A stretch of 64,000 nt of DNA from Acanthaster planci (taxonomy: Eukaryota > Echinodermata > Asteroidea > Valvatida > Acanthasteridae). Shown one piece after another: positions 22,196-33,318 of this stretch (its first letter is position 1; each line of letters begins with the position of its first letter). Position numbers and translations under genes: made by a program. The stretch is from positions 279,844-343,843 of the forward strand of contig NW_019091534.1 of the NCBI RefSeq assembly GCF_001949145.1. The letters run 5' to 3'. The notes beneath the pieces are model-generated. The model saw nothing but the letters and a program-made list of their open reading frames with translations. It ran no database searches and was not told the origin of the DNA.

Positions 22196-22929
22196 AACAT
22201 GCATTGAGTCAAATTTTCCGTCTGTTATATTTTCGTTTCTTGTCTGTTTGTTAGTCCTATGATTTGTTTTCTGTCTGTTCTCAAGCCATTTCAGTACAAG
22301 CCCTGGGCTTTTGATAATGCCCCGGTAGTGCAAATGTCATCTTATAGTTACTTCTGTTTGTATCATTTTCTTTATCCTTCATTAATTGTAAACACGCATA
22401 CAACTTGAATGCCTTATACATGCCCTATCGGAATAAATGTCAATTGAACTGACAAAAATTGAAAATCACCACTACAGGCTGCATTACGCGTGTGTATGTT
22501 CAAGGGCCAGTAACTGATGACGTGATGGATAAACGTCGTTAACCTGGCTGTGACTTACCTGGTACTGCATGGTCATAAGATTGCTGCCTGCCAATATGGA
22601 CAAGATGGGGGGATTTTGATGTGGGAATAGTGTCGTTGAGCAAGGTGCTGCAATGGATTCTCCCGGCCTACGTGCAGGTGCGTAAAGCACGTTGGAATAC
22701 GAGCCACACCGAAGGTTTTCCTATAACTTCCCAGTAGCAACCGAGTGTATCCGTTGTGGTAAATATTGGAAAATAAACATCTTTGTTGGTGTATCCAACT
22801 ACCTGTGACGTCGTAGACCTAAGCTAACAGCCTTGAAAAGGACAATAATACTTCTCAGGCTGTTCACTTTTTAGCTGGAGACAAATCACTTGCGTAACCA
22901 GGATAAAATTTCGTGGGCACCGTCGACAA
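22196..22929. other. Junction between duplication units
   Basis: Positions 22,200-22,460 hold unshared sequence ending CCTATCGGAATAAATGTCAATTG, perhaps a retroposon 3' end. Positions 22,480-22,695 are the last stretch similar to the proximal unit (39,070-39,290). Positions 22,695-22,929 match neither unit and form the join. No gene is seen. Confidence 0.5.
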
Positions 22930-23534
22930 ACACATTGTTTTTTCAAGGGGCCCAGAAAACAAGTGAACAGCAAATTTCAAGGGGGGGGGGCAGCCAGGGT
23001 ACCGGCTCCATGTAAAGTCACGTGCTCCTCTCCCTTCTGGTGGCTAGCTAGTGGAAAGAATGAGCAATAAACCTTGTTCGTCATAATGGCTCCTGCGCAG
23101 TGCTGCTTTTCTCTTGGTCATTCGTTTGGAGTCTTCCAAAGGTCATCGTTTGTTTTTAACATGGCTGTCAACGCAGTTCTGTTCTTTAAAGGGTGTACCG
23201 TGAAACCATTTGAATTTGTCTACTTTGAGCTTTTTTTTTTTGAGATAATACACAAGAAATGAAAAACATTCTATCGGACAACATTTCCGTTTTACTGTGG
23301 AAAGTTAAACGGAATTAGAAAATAATGCCCTCAATTAAACTTCAACCATGCAGTCTAAGGCCAGGATAATGCATCAACTTTACATTGACATGAAAAGATT
23401 CCTTGTTAGAATGCGGAAAAATTTAGTGTTAGCTGCCGAATTGAGTTAAGGGCAAAGCGGATCTTGGAATTGTATTCGTTCATACATGTAGTAAAAACCA
23501 CAGTCAACGTAAAGATCTCTGTCAAGCGGCTGCC

Positions 23535-23726
23535 ATGGAAACGATTGATTTAAATAAGTTTGTACTCGGTGATCTCGAGAACGAAACGACAGACGGATTC
23601 TGTATATACCACACCGCAGGAGGACACCTTGAGTTGTTTTCGTTGGTTGATTTGGTTTGTTTTAGTTCCATTGGCCTACGAAGGCTGAAACTCACAACAT
23701 GTAAGAGGCCGCCACGGCCTGAATAG
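23535..23726 (+). CDS. Possible small ORF or first exon, 63 aa, unrecognised
   Basis: The ATG sits in a good context (GCTGCCATGG) and opens METIDLNKFVLGDLENET, ending at TAG after CKRPPRPE. GC content is higher than in the surroundings. The opposite strand is also open over the same span, which weakens the case. It is not found in the distal unit. I recognise no domain and do not assign a function. Confidence 0.2.
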   Translation: METIDLNKFVLGDLENETTDGFCIYHTAGGHLELFSLVDLVCFSSIGLRRLKLTTCKRPPRPE

Positions 23727-24097
23727 GACACGACTCGGTCCACATTAAACTGCCCTCCAGTAAAATCCTATCTCCTTATGTTGATTCGAATCTGTGCAAA
23801 GCTTCAATTTAAATAAAATTGCAGAGAAAGCAAATTCATACTCATATTTGTTTTGCTTTAACATAACCCATTTAAAAGAGATTGCCGCCAGCATCATTGA
23901 TCCCATGAGAATGCTACCGACGGGCCTTTTTAGTAAGCTTTTAAAAATGCAAGGAATCCATCTGACTTTAGTCATGTGATATTGCTTTTTTTTATTTTTG
24001 TTATTTGGAAATTACATCGGTCGCAGTCCCTTTGCCAAATGTTGAATTAGTATGGTTAGAGTTGCTTGAAACATTTGAAATGTATATCACCCTTCAT

Positions 24098-24163
24098 TCC
24101 TAAACCAAGCTTGAGTTCTTTAGCGTGTTCTGGATCTCTGTCGTGGTCAAGCTTGGTTTAGGA
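24098..24163. repeat. Perfect 17-bp inverted repeat
   Basis: TCCTAAACCAAGCTTGA at 24,098-24,114 and its exact complement at 24,147-24,163 are separated by 32 bp. They can form a hairpin and may be the ends of a tiny foldback element. Confidence 0.7.
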
Positions 24164-24794
24164 CTAATTACTACATTAAAAAGAACACATTGAAAAGCAA
24201 CTCAGAATTTACAAGTCTATTTTTTTTAATTTCGAGTGCACAAATGCCTGAAAGATATTACCTCATAGAATCTGGTACATTTCCCTTGAATTGGTCATCC
24301 TCTTATATTGATCCTTTATTATTTCACCGGGAGCAAACATTTTCATCGTTGAAAGTACATGTATTCCCTTTTAACTTGCTTCACGGTATTCCCCCGACTT
24401 TAACATCACAGTCACTTGTTAAAGTGAGAAAAGCCCACAAAGATGATCGCCATAACGTTTTATGGAATGTAAGACCGTTAAAGACAGAACATGTCCTGTT
24501 TGCATTATGAGTCATTCCTGTTCGAAAAATTGCACTGGGTGCTACAAAACCTTCGTCATTTCCGTAATTTATGGTGGGCAAGTTTAACTTTGCCCCTGCT
24601 AAATTCCTCCATCAACCGTGAAATGTTTCAACCCTCTGTGACTTGGATGACTACATGTAAAAAATTGGAATCTGGACTCGATCATGGAGGAAGGAACACT
24701 AACTAGTACTTAGAATTTTGATTCACGGGTGCTGGTTTATTGCATGTTCTCAATCCATTATTGTGATGGTTTGTGCTCTGCTTATTCACACGGA

Positions 24795-25230
24795 GTATGG
24801 GGTCAAAACAAGCCAGGGGCCCTTCGAATTAATTACTGATTTCACTTTTGCAACGCCATCGATTTGCTTTTCAAGACACAGAGGGCAGAGGGCGACACTC
24901 TGAGCAAGAGGCGTATGAATCTGAGGGGGGATATAATCTCAACTTATTATGGTTCAAAAGTTGCATTCCTGTACCAACCACGGAATATGCAGATCATAAT
25001 GTTGCTTTACAGCCTGCACTGGAAAAGTTAACAAGGTCTACTACAAAACCAGCTATACATCCATTACAGAATGGGAGAGTAGACCCCTCCCTTCCCCGAC
25101 ATGTTGCTATTGGTTGTTTTGTACTTAGATTTTAGGAATCGAAAAGTACCGCATTATAAAACAGTACTTTCATCGGAAGAGGTTTCCTTTACGGATGAAT
25201 GCAAATGGACGACAGTTTCTTAGAAAAAAT
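24795..25230. other. Conserved non-coding block, proximal copy
   Basis: Counterpart of 4,405-4,851. An open frame of 95 codons crosses it (24,848-25,135), but the distal copy shifts frame by indels, so protein coding is not supported. Confidence 0.45.
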
Positions 25231-25849
25231 TGCACTCCCCCCCCGATCTGAAAACGCCGCTGGAAACCAGGGGGGCGATAAATCACCGTGCGAAAAGGCC
25301 TCTGCAGCCAACACACTAAAAGGGATGACACCGTCAGTCCCTTCTCGATGACCAATAGACACCCACAATAGAGAAATGTAATAGCAAGGATGAATTAACT
25401 CTGTACAACGGTTAACCCCCGAGGTCGACCCGCCACAAAGCAATTTTTTGAAGCCGCTAGAAGGCAAAAGAATAGCGATTACGTAAGGGCCCCTGTTGTC
25501 ATGTAAATATCCTGAAATTGTGCGTGTCGCTGTAAACTAAAAACAGTTGGACAGCTCAGTACAGCAGAATATCTCCTCTTGGAAACGCTGTGCTGGGCAG
25601 CGTATTCTTGCTTTCAACCACACAGACCACCTGAGTCACCCAACCGAGTCACCCACCTGTAGAAATTCGGACGTCAATACAGGACAGGTGCAAGACATTC
25701 CGCTCTGCAAAAAGGTAACTCGCTTTTTTGTTTCTGTAACTTCGATCATTAAAATAGAACATCAGTCAAAGTTTTTTCCCTCTCATTAGGGACTCAAAAT
25801 AATTTGACAAAGCACCAGGCAGTTTAAAGTGATGGGGTTAGGAAAAATA

Positions 25850-26575
25850 ATTTATACTGTGAAAACCGCAGCTCTACAATGTTTCACAAGGTAAAAATGA
25901 GCGGTCTGTGAAGCAGGCTTTCGCGCACACTGTTGTGATATGTTTTTCTAAGCAGTAGATTTGGGCGTATTATATCCAACAAGTGTTGACGAAGTATCAA
26001 CTTTTAACTAAGCACCAGTGACATCGAAAACGCATCCCATCGTAAGAGGGTGCACGCATGGAAGATGGTTGCAAGAAGCACCTACCTAAGAAACACTGCC
26101 TTGAAAAGAAAGCGAAAATAAAAGTCATCTACACGTACCGTACTGTTTCAATGCTTGGATGAAAACAAAACTAAATACAAAGATTTCTTTCACATTCTGC
26201 ATGCGTGCTCTATGTTCTGCTAAGAATGGACGCATAAAGTCGCCACACTGCCTAGTTTTTGCATAATTCTTTTCATTGTTTCTTTTTCTTTCGTCTGAGA
26301 GTAAGCCACAGGGCCAATATCTCGTTCTTCGTTAATCTGTTGGCATTCTAATTTGCAGCGCGTAATGTAATGTTGTTTTAACGTAATCTTTTATTATTTG
26401 TGTCCGATTTCCATTTATTTCTGACGAGGAAGTGGTAAAAACCCATTCGTATTATGGCTTGTATCGGTTTGTGCAATTTGAACATGATCTTTCGCATAGT
26501 TCCTTGGTTCCAGATAGTGACATGCTTGGAGCTGAATACAAGAACGAATTAAACTGCATGGATTGCCATCTTGAC
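25850..26575. other. About 730 bp present only in the proximal unit
   Basis: Distal 6,060-6,100 aligns on either side of this stretch. No terminal repeats or target duplication were recognised, so it may be an insertion here or a deletion in the distal copy. No gene is seen. Confidence 0.5.
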
Positions 26576-29170
26576 TTTCAGTGAATTTGGTTTTCGAGTG
26601 AAAAATTAAATAAAAAAAACATTATCCGTCTTGCCAACATGATGCCGCTCCACGAGCAAACAAGTCACTGCAATGAAATTCTCCCTGAGCGGACATTATT
26701 AGTTGACGTTATTTAAACCATGGAGGAAGGACACGACGTTATTCAATCGACGAATTGCCACAATCCCCATCGTACAGGGGAAACTTCAAAGATTACATCC
26801 TATAAACACACAAACGCATATAATCATCTTGACAAACAGGTATTTTGAATGGCCAAGGAATAAATCTCTACAAAACATTCCAAAAAAGTGGCTGAGCAAG
26901 TGTCTACGAATGGCATGAAGTTTGACGATGGGATTTATTTTAGAAAACGATACTTCGAACAACCGATTGTTAAACATGGCAACTGCCTTGAATGCGCCGC
27001 CGTTGCTATGGGATGTCGGTCTTGAAATTATTTATCAGCGTGTCGATCTTGCTTACGTTTTCCTGAATGGTCCGTGCATTTCATATCACTTCATGGAATA
27101 CTCTCATACAACCCTTCTTAATTTCTTTTACAGGCTGACAACAACAGCGGCGTCCATATAAATTGTCCTTTTAAATAAAAGCCTGAAATATTTCAGAAAC
27201 TGTTAACTTTTTTTTAAGTTGTAGATGGCGTTATGCATTATCCGTTGGAGCTCAATTAGTCTTTTATGGACATTTGTTCTAAACTTTGGACAGGTAGACT
27301 GGTAGGCACAGCCAAAAAAACTGCAAAAACCAATGCTTTAAATCTTAAAAGTGGGATGATTTAATCGGGTGGAATGTCCAGATAGGTTTGTGGAAGAAGA
27401 GTTCGCTGTATTTGAACCCTACCTCCTCACACTAACATTTTATACTCCCTTTGGAACATAAAGGGAGTGGGTGAAGTAGAGTGCCACCCCTGTTCGTCGG
27501 AACTACAACAGGTTTTGCCACATTTTATTGTCCACTGTGAATAAAACCAAAACCAGACACAACAAAAACAAAACTAAAGCGATATCCCTTCATAGGCGTG
27601 GTTACGGGAAAAGTCTGATTTTTTAAATATTTTTTATCGTTTCGTCGGTTTGGTCTGGTTTTCATTTTGATGACATAGTGCACGGTAGCCGATCGTGTGC
27701 CTTAGTTTTTTTGTTGACGTGTTTACCGAGCAACACCCGATGCGAAAATAAAACTCGAAATATCAATTGCCTGGGAAGGGCAAGCACTTGAAAATCACCC
27801 GGATGTACGTGGGTTGTAATTCATAGCACCTCGGACACCTCGGCATGGCGGTGACGGAGTATCGTAAAAACATTAATTGGACCAATATAATTGAACTGTG
27901 TGCGAAGTCACTGAAAGAATTGTTTACTACCCCTCCGTAGATAAGTGGCGGTGGCCAACTATTATTTACGATGTTTGCTTGGCAGTCAGGGACGCACTAC
28001 GTTGCGGCAGCGCACCTGTAAACGAAGCATGGGCGGTCGCCTTCCGGCGGTAGTCGGTTTACGTGTGGGGCGATGATGTGCTATTCCTCCCCTTGGAGTA
28101 TTTGTTCGGCAGATGTGAAATCCGATTGGTTTCTTGTTTACCTTTTGAGGTACAAAAGCATCCCAAGGTTCCAGGGTCTTCCCGTGAAATACGTTGTGTT
28201 CAATAGTGAAATATGGTTCAGGCATCAAGCAGCTTGGGAGGACTTCGAAAAATGCACCGGACGACAGTTTTACAAGGGAGAATAGACACCACCCCCCCCC
28301 GCATCGTCGTGGTGGTGGGTGGTCGGCATGATTTTGTAGAGGGATGTTGACAGTTCTGCATTTTGCAAATCACTAATAATTCCAGTTATTGTCCACGGAC
28401 GTGTTTCCCCTTCTATAGGCCACGTACAAAAGGAAAGTTACTGTATCAGTTAATCCTCCTGTTTGAATTTGAAGTTCATCTCGGTTTGGTTGAACTTGAA
28501 AGAAACTTGAAAGAGCATGCGAAGTGAATGACTCTGTCGAAGCAAAATCTCAGTGGTTGTTTTCTCCAAACACGATGCTCGAATCGCGTCCGTCCAGAAT
28601 AGTTAGTGCAAATTTAGGCTCTAAAAGATAAAACCCTTTTTTAGCCAGAATAACATTCCCACCAGGCATTTCTTGGACGTACGGTAAGTGCACTTTGTAT
28701 GGGCGAGACAATAAACCTACTGATCCAAACCGATCGGTTTTCCACAAAGCGGTGCTACTTAGTCGACGCTCTTCCCGCACAGCTCAAAATTAAATCTGCC
28801 CGTTATTGTCCCATCAATCGGCGCTGACAAAGAGAAGCGCCATCATAGCATCGCTAAAAACACCGTAAAGTGTACATGCAGCAAAGACAGCCTGTCGATG
28901 TAATCACTACCTCCGAGAGGCAAGCAATCAGTTTAAAACTCAACAGAGTGTTCTGGCCTCGTCTTTTAAAAGCCTTGAAAAATAATACCCTGTGGCTCCT
29001 GACCGTATACACTGTCGGGTAAATCTATGCGGAAAGGGGTTTCTTTTTCTTCTCAAATTTATTTGCGGCGTGCTTGGAAACGTACTCCATGACATCACCG
29101 CCCCACCTTTGCTGGTTAAGGAAAAAAGTTTCCACGTGCTTTGCGTGAACACTTAGATTCGTTTACATTC
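26576..29170. other. Upstream non-coding region of proximal SLC10A
   Basis: It is shared with 6,120-7,680 and 10,882-12,110. At about 28,025 it shows the uninterrupted target of the foldback element, and at about 28,894 that of the SINE. An open frame at 28,073-28,285 is not conserved in the other copy. Confidence 0.45.
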
Positions 29171-29738
29171 AAGCTTACCTGTAGGCCTTAGAAAATAAAT
29201 AAATCGATTCGCTGTGACTCCGGTGTTCAAACTCGGGTAGAGCATGTTTTGGTCAAGGAAAGTGCCTCTCTGAAGGCTTCAGAAGTCGGCGGTGATCGTT
29301 TTTCTTCTTTGTTGACGGACTTTTTGAACCGCCATTACATTATCTATATCTTTGTGCTGTTGTTTGAGCGCCTTTTTGCGGGTCAGTGTAAATATTCAAT
29401 AACAAAAATGACGTCTTCGGACTCTTCAGCTGTCATATTTGCATATTTCTCCTTTGACTATTTTGTGTTCAGTTTTTAATTTTCCATTTCAATGACATTT
29501 TAAGGACCCGTTCTCAATTTCACCGGACAACTTTCATCGAAAAATCGATAGGCAATATGGAGAAGCGTTCAATGCAACGTCAATGGGAAAAGATGACAGA
29601 AAGTCAACTAAAGCTAGCCAATTATAAACTTGCGAAGACAATCTTGCACCAATTGGGATTTAGATACAACTGTGTGCCTTTTTCTCAGTGGAAAAAGCAT
29701 AATCGTGATGTTTCTTTCTCCACCCTTTTTATATGCAG
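29171..29738 (+). promoter_or_regulatory. Proximal SLC10A 5' flank with splice acceptor
   Basis: Positions 29,171-29,385 are extra relative to the distal copy. From 29,386 on, the two copies match closely through a pyrimidine tract and ATATGCAG (AG at 29,737-29,738), a likely 5'-UTR intron acceptor 20 bp before the ATG. Close matching over the last 350 bp before the start suggests preserved transcript sequence. Confidence 0.4.
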
Positions 29739-29758
29739 CACGAAACCTTCTCCTTGAA

Positions 29759-31249
29759 ATGGCCTTCCCCTCGAGAATCCACGTAGCTGTGTTGCTTGTT
29801 TCTGTCTGGCTCGCCTTTGCTCTGGCACAGCCTTCTGTGAACTTCACCGTAAGCCATGATGGCGACACGGACTTTCTGACCGTCAAGGAGGGTCAGGTGC
29901 TTCCCTTAAATATCACCATCAGAGACGGTGTCTATACTGGCGTCATAAGCGTCGCCAGCACGGACGAAGGCACGTTCGAAGTGGTCAACGCCACGGAATA
30001 CACCATCGTAAACAGCTCAGATCTGCCGCTGGTCATGACCGTCCGCGTCAAGGGCAAATTTGTTGGCATCGAGAGGTTAAGACTCCGCCTAGCCCAGACA
30101 GCGGGCGCGGCGGGAGTGGCTGTCGGTGAGTACACCATCAAGGTCATCCGGGTGCCCACCATCCTGGACATCCTGTTCACTTACGTCCTCCTGGTGTGGC
30201 TGTGCCTGTCCTACGTCACCACGGGAGCAAAAATGCAACCCAAGGTCATCTGGAGCAAGATGAAGCCGCCATGGGGGATCCTGATCGGCATGCTGGGCCA
30301 GTTCATACTGATGCCCCTCTGGGCCTTCGCCCTGACCAAGATTTTTGCCCTGGATAACGAGACGGCCCTGGGCCTGATTTTTGTCGGCACCTGCCCCGGC
30401 GGCTGGCTTAGCAACATCTTCAGTCTGCTTTTGGACTGCGACTTCGTGCTGAGTCTCACCATGACCTTCTGCTCAACCGTCATGGCCATGGGCCTCATGC
30501 CCCTCAATCTCTTCATCTATGCCACGCCTATCGTGGCGGAGAACGCCCAGCTCAAGACACCCTTCGTGGAGCTGGCCATCCAGCTGATTCTCCTCGTCAT
30601 CCCCATCGGGATCGGCATGGCACTTTGCTACAAATTTGAGAAGTTCAAGAAAATCTGTGAGAGGCTTCTCAAGCCGCTGGCTGGCATCCTGATCCTGTTG
30701 GCGCTAGGGCTGGGCATCCCCGCCCAGCTCTACGCTTTCCAGTCTCCCTGGCAGGTGTGGGTGGTCTCAGCCCTCCTACCCATCGGCGGGGTCATCTTGG
30801 GCGGCGTCGTCGCCAAGATCATTTGTCTGCCCAAGAAGTCCGTCATCACCGTGGCGCTGGAGACTGGAGCGCAGAACGCGCTCCTGGCCAAGACCATGTT
30901 AGATCTGTTCTATCCCCGGCCGGAGTCCGACCTAGTGGGTCGGGTGCCGCTGGTGGTCAGCCTCATCAGCCTGGTGGAGGGTACCGTCGTCACCTTGGTC
31001 TACGTCCTGATCCGGTACGCGTGCTGCCGGAAGGACGAAGACCAAGAGGTCCTGGTGAAGGATAAGAACGAGAACGAGAAGACCGAGCAAGATGCCGAGA
31101 AAGCAGACAAGCAAGCGGAAAGCAAGCAGAAAGAAGGCCAGAAAGCCGAGGAGGGTGTACAGACGAACTTCCCCGACGACAGCCCGGCAGATCAAGCTCA
31201 CGTTAACCCCGTCTTCGATAGCAATGAAGAGATCGAGCACAATTTGTAA
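29759..31249 (+). CDS. SLC10A-type (P3-like) sodium/bile-acid cotransporter family protein, proximal copy
   Basis: A single exon encodes 496 aa, the same length as the distal copy. The open frame extends 43 codons further upstream, but that extension crosses the predicted splice acceptor and is not open in the distal copy, so the shared ATG followed by AFPSRIHVAV is chosen. It has the same architecture: signal peptide 1-23, glycosylated extracellular domain, multi-pass core with CPGGWLSN and LETGAQN, and a charged tail. Residues 119-301 are identical to the distal protein although the DNA has about ten silent changes there. Differences cluster at 55-62 and 321-355, and especially at 393-425 (the last membrane helix and its end). 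Both copies look functional, and the differing C-terminal half could shift substrate or partner specificity. The membrane location follows from the family; the substrate is unknown. Confidence 0.93.
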   Translation: MAFPSRIHVAVLLVSVWLAFALAQPSVNFTVSHDGDTDFLTVKEGQVLPLNITIRDGVYTGVISVASTDEGTFEVVNATEYTIVNSSDLPLVMTVRVKGKFVGIERLRLRLAQTAGAAGVAVGEYTIKVIRVPTILDILFTYVLLVWLCLSYVTTGAKMQPKVIWSKMKPPWGILIGMLGQFILMPLWAFALTKIFALDNETALGLIFVGTCPGGWLSNIFSLLLDCDFVLSLTMTFCSTVMAMGLMPLNLFIYATPIVAENAQLKTPFVELAIQLILLVIPIGIGMALCYKFEKFKKICERLLKPLAGILILLALGLGIPAQLYAFQSPWQVWVVSALLPIGGVILGGVVAKIICLPKKSVITVALETGAQNALLAKTMLDLFYPRPESDLVGRVPLVVSLISLVEGTVVTLVYVLIRYACCRKDEDQEVLVKDKNENEKTEQDAEKADKQAESKQKEGQKAEEGVQTNFPDDSPADQAHVNPVFDSNEEIEHNL

Positions 31250-31588
31250 GCAACAGTGTCAAGAACACATCATTGCTATTCTGTTAATGGAATTCGATTT
31301 CTTTCAAATCTATACACCAATGGAGGCGACACCAATCTTTCTCTTAAGATCAAACTCCACACATAATACATGTACGCGGTTTGCAGTAGTGAAGTTTGCC
31401 TTTTAATTTCAAATCTTGATCACATGGGAAAATGCTTATAAAATATTCAGTATTATTTTTTTAAATGGAACTCTAGAAAGAATAGTGATGTGTTAGTAAA
31501 ACTTTACAAAATTTATATGAATGAAAATACCGGAGAGTCGTGTCACGCTGAACACAGTGCGCTTACTTCAAAAGGAGATTATATATAC

Positions 31589-31620
31589 AAATAAATAAAT
31601 AAATAAATACATAAATAAAT
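31589..31620 (+). repeat. (AAAT)n microsatellite
   Basis: About eight AAAT units with one interruption. The distal copy has TATACATA-type low complexity at the same place. Confidence 0.8.
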
Positions 31621-32006
31621 GCAAAGAAACAAAAAACCAGTTCAAATTCCATTTGAAATCATTTGCAAATTTAAAAAACCAGTTCATATTCCAATTTAAA
31701 ATCATTTGTTAGAACTGTATTTAAGTTTATTGTAATTTCCTCGATTTGCAAATTTTATGGAATGGTTATAGCCAATCTCAGACTCAATGAAATTGTCACT
31801 TCCACAGCTGTCTGCATTGTACTGTCATAATTTCAAACAAAACCACCCAATTCTGTTGACTACACTTCAGATCTGTCAAGATACTAATGAACATATTCGC
31901 CATATGCTGTTTTACAGTTTTCCTTGTTCTCTTTCATACTTTCCCAAAACATCGTAAGTCTTACGAAAAGGTGGCGGTATAAGCATCGAGGAACAATATC
32001 TGTTAG

Positions 32007-32012
32007 AATAAA
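32007..32012 (+). terminator. Candidate polyadenylation signal AATAAA (proximal SLC10A)
   Basis: It lies about 760 bp after the stop at a position matching 14,781-14,786 of the distal copy. No cDNA evidence is available. Confidence 0.35.
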
Positions 32013-32299
32013 TGTAAATGTTAATTGTTACTACAATTGAAAACGAAAAATTGTTTGTCTTTGTGACGAATAAAATAGGGTTAAATATGACTTTGAGTTA
32101 GTATAATTATATTATACACGTACAAAAAAGAGTTTTAAACTTGCTGGTTGATTATCTCCAGAACTTTGCACTGTCATCACACACGCATAATACGGGCTTT
32201 TTATTGGTTAATCTTTGCATGCGTTTTATGCACGCCGATACATGGCAGTCAAATGTAAACAGTTTTTAAACATGTAAAAAATTCAATGTAAACATTGCA

Positions 32300-33318
32300 C
32301 AGGGTGTCCCAGAAAAAAAACAAACCCCGAGGAAAGGGGTTCATATGCCCAAACCATGAGATATGGTTATAATGTATAAGGATCTCCGAAAAGTAGAAGC
32401 AGTATTCTTTCTAATGATACCTTGATGGTATCCCTCCTGTCATTTATGACTGAACACCATTGTCTTGAAGATGGAGCATCAGAACTCAGTTGTAACACTT
32501 TGGATAAACCAGTGAATGAGGTTGTCCTCTGTTATGCTTGTCCTGGTTGGAAGTGACAACAAAAGGTCATGTTAATGAGGGAAGATTGCTTTTTGTCACT
32601 TTCTAGTTGTGCACTAATCTGGTTTAAATGTGTTGACTTGCCCCGAGGTAGGCCAGTGCAGAGTTGAAAAGTCTTCAAAGCAGGACAGCAAGTCTGCAAC
32701 ATGGTGCAACTTACCAAAGAGCAAAGAGTGTTTATCACGACGAAATTTCTTGAAAACAAGAGCTTTCGAGCCACCCAAACTGCATTTAGGGAGGCCTTCC
32801 CTGATTGGGATCCACCGGCAAAGTCGACCATTTGGGAAAATGTACGCAAATACCGAGATCATGGGATAAGCCTTAATTTGAATAAGGGTCATTCGGGAAG
32901 GAGGCGCACAGTGCGAACTCATGAAAACGTTGCTGCAGTTCAACAGCAACTTGTCGAACAGCCAAGGGGAACCAGTTGCAGGAGGAATAGACTTGCACAC
33001 GCGGAAGGTGTCGGTGCATAATTAACTGTGAATTACGTAATGTGTAAATAATCGGTGTGCCCCTGATATCTTATCCAGGACCAGCGTGACAGAGGACAAC
33101 CTCATTCACTGGTTTATCCAAAGTGTTACAACTGAGTTCTGATGCTCCATCTTCAAGACAATGGTGTTCAGTCATAAATGACAGGAGGGATACCATCAAG
33201 GTATCATTAGAAAGAATATTGCTTCTACTTTTCGGAGATCCTTATACATTATAATAATATCGCATGGTTGGGCATATTAACCCCTTTCCTAAGGGTTTGG
33301 TTTTTCTGGTACACCCTG
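32300..33318. mobile_element. Tc1/mariner-like non-autonomous element with 245-bp inverted ends
   Basis: The ends are CAGGGTGTCCCAGAAAAA and its near-complement TTTTTCTGGTACACCCTG. The left arm is 32,300-32,546 and the right arm 33,075-33,318. The distal unit has an empty site (AAACATTGTAGTGTGATA near 15,090), which fits insertion at TA with the left TA now CA. A short helix-turn-helix frame lies between the arms (32,701-33,021), but no DDE catalytic domain. Mobilisation would need a transposase from elsewhere. Confidence 0.88.
32701..33021 (+). pseudogene. Truncated transposase: N-terminal helix-turn-helix only
   Basis: The 106-codon frame begins MVQLTKEQRVFI and contains a helix-turn-helix of the type found at the N terminus of some Tc1/mariner-group transposases (DUF4817-like). 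Key segments are TQTAFREAFPDWDPP and STIWENVRKYRDHG, followed by a basic SGRRRTVRT linker. This domain normally binds the element's inverted ends. The frame stops 54 bp before the right inverted repeat, so the DDE/D nuclease domain is gone. Assignment is from pattern memory. Confidence 0.6.

Larger units (their letters stand above)
1..22695. repeat. Distal unit of a tandem segmental duplication
   Basis: This block is colinear with 22,930-39,290. Matching landmarks include 5-34 with 22,930-22,970, 1,425-1,560 with 24,560-24,710, 4,405-4,840 with 24,795-25,230, 5,735-6,060 with 25,400-25,830, 6,400-7,680 with 26,790-28,030, 10,880-13,983 with 28,025-31,249, and 16,658-22,690 with 34,658-39,290. 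Similarity stops near 22,695 (GCGTAAAGCACGTTGG), matching about 39,290. The left end lies at or beyond the window start. The unit is longer than its partner because it contains several transposon insertions. Genes in it are one SLC10A-type CDS and the 3' half of a GRL gene. Confidence 0.9.
23090..24560. other. Proximal-specific or highly diverged region
   Basis: Little similarity to the corresponding distal interval (380-1,425) is visible. Open frames here have no recognised motif. Poly-T runs occur at 23,232 and 23,980. Apart from the small frame at 23,535 and the inverted repeat at 24,098, nothing stands out. Confidence 0.35.
31250..32299. other. 3' flank of proximal SLC10A
   Basis: It aligns with 13,984-15,098 and probably holds the 3' UTR. 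It includes a short AAAT microsatellite at 31,589-31,620 and a conserved AATAAA at 32,007-32,012. Confidence 0.5.

Noticed and set aside
24848-25135. 95-codon + strand open frame
   Set aside because: The distal counterpart (4,450-4,740) carries frame-shifting indels, so the frame is not maintained.
28073-28285. 70-codon + strand open frame upstream of proximal SLC10A
   Set aside because: The same region in the distal unit (about 10,925-11,125) stops early and shifts frame.
30757-31065. 102-codon + strand frame inside the proximal SLC10A
   Set aside because: Out-of-frame shadow of a strongly supported gene, with Gly/Arg/Pro-rich composition typical of shadows.
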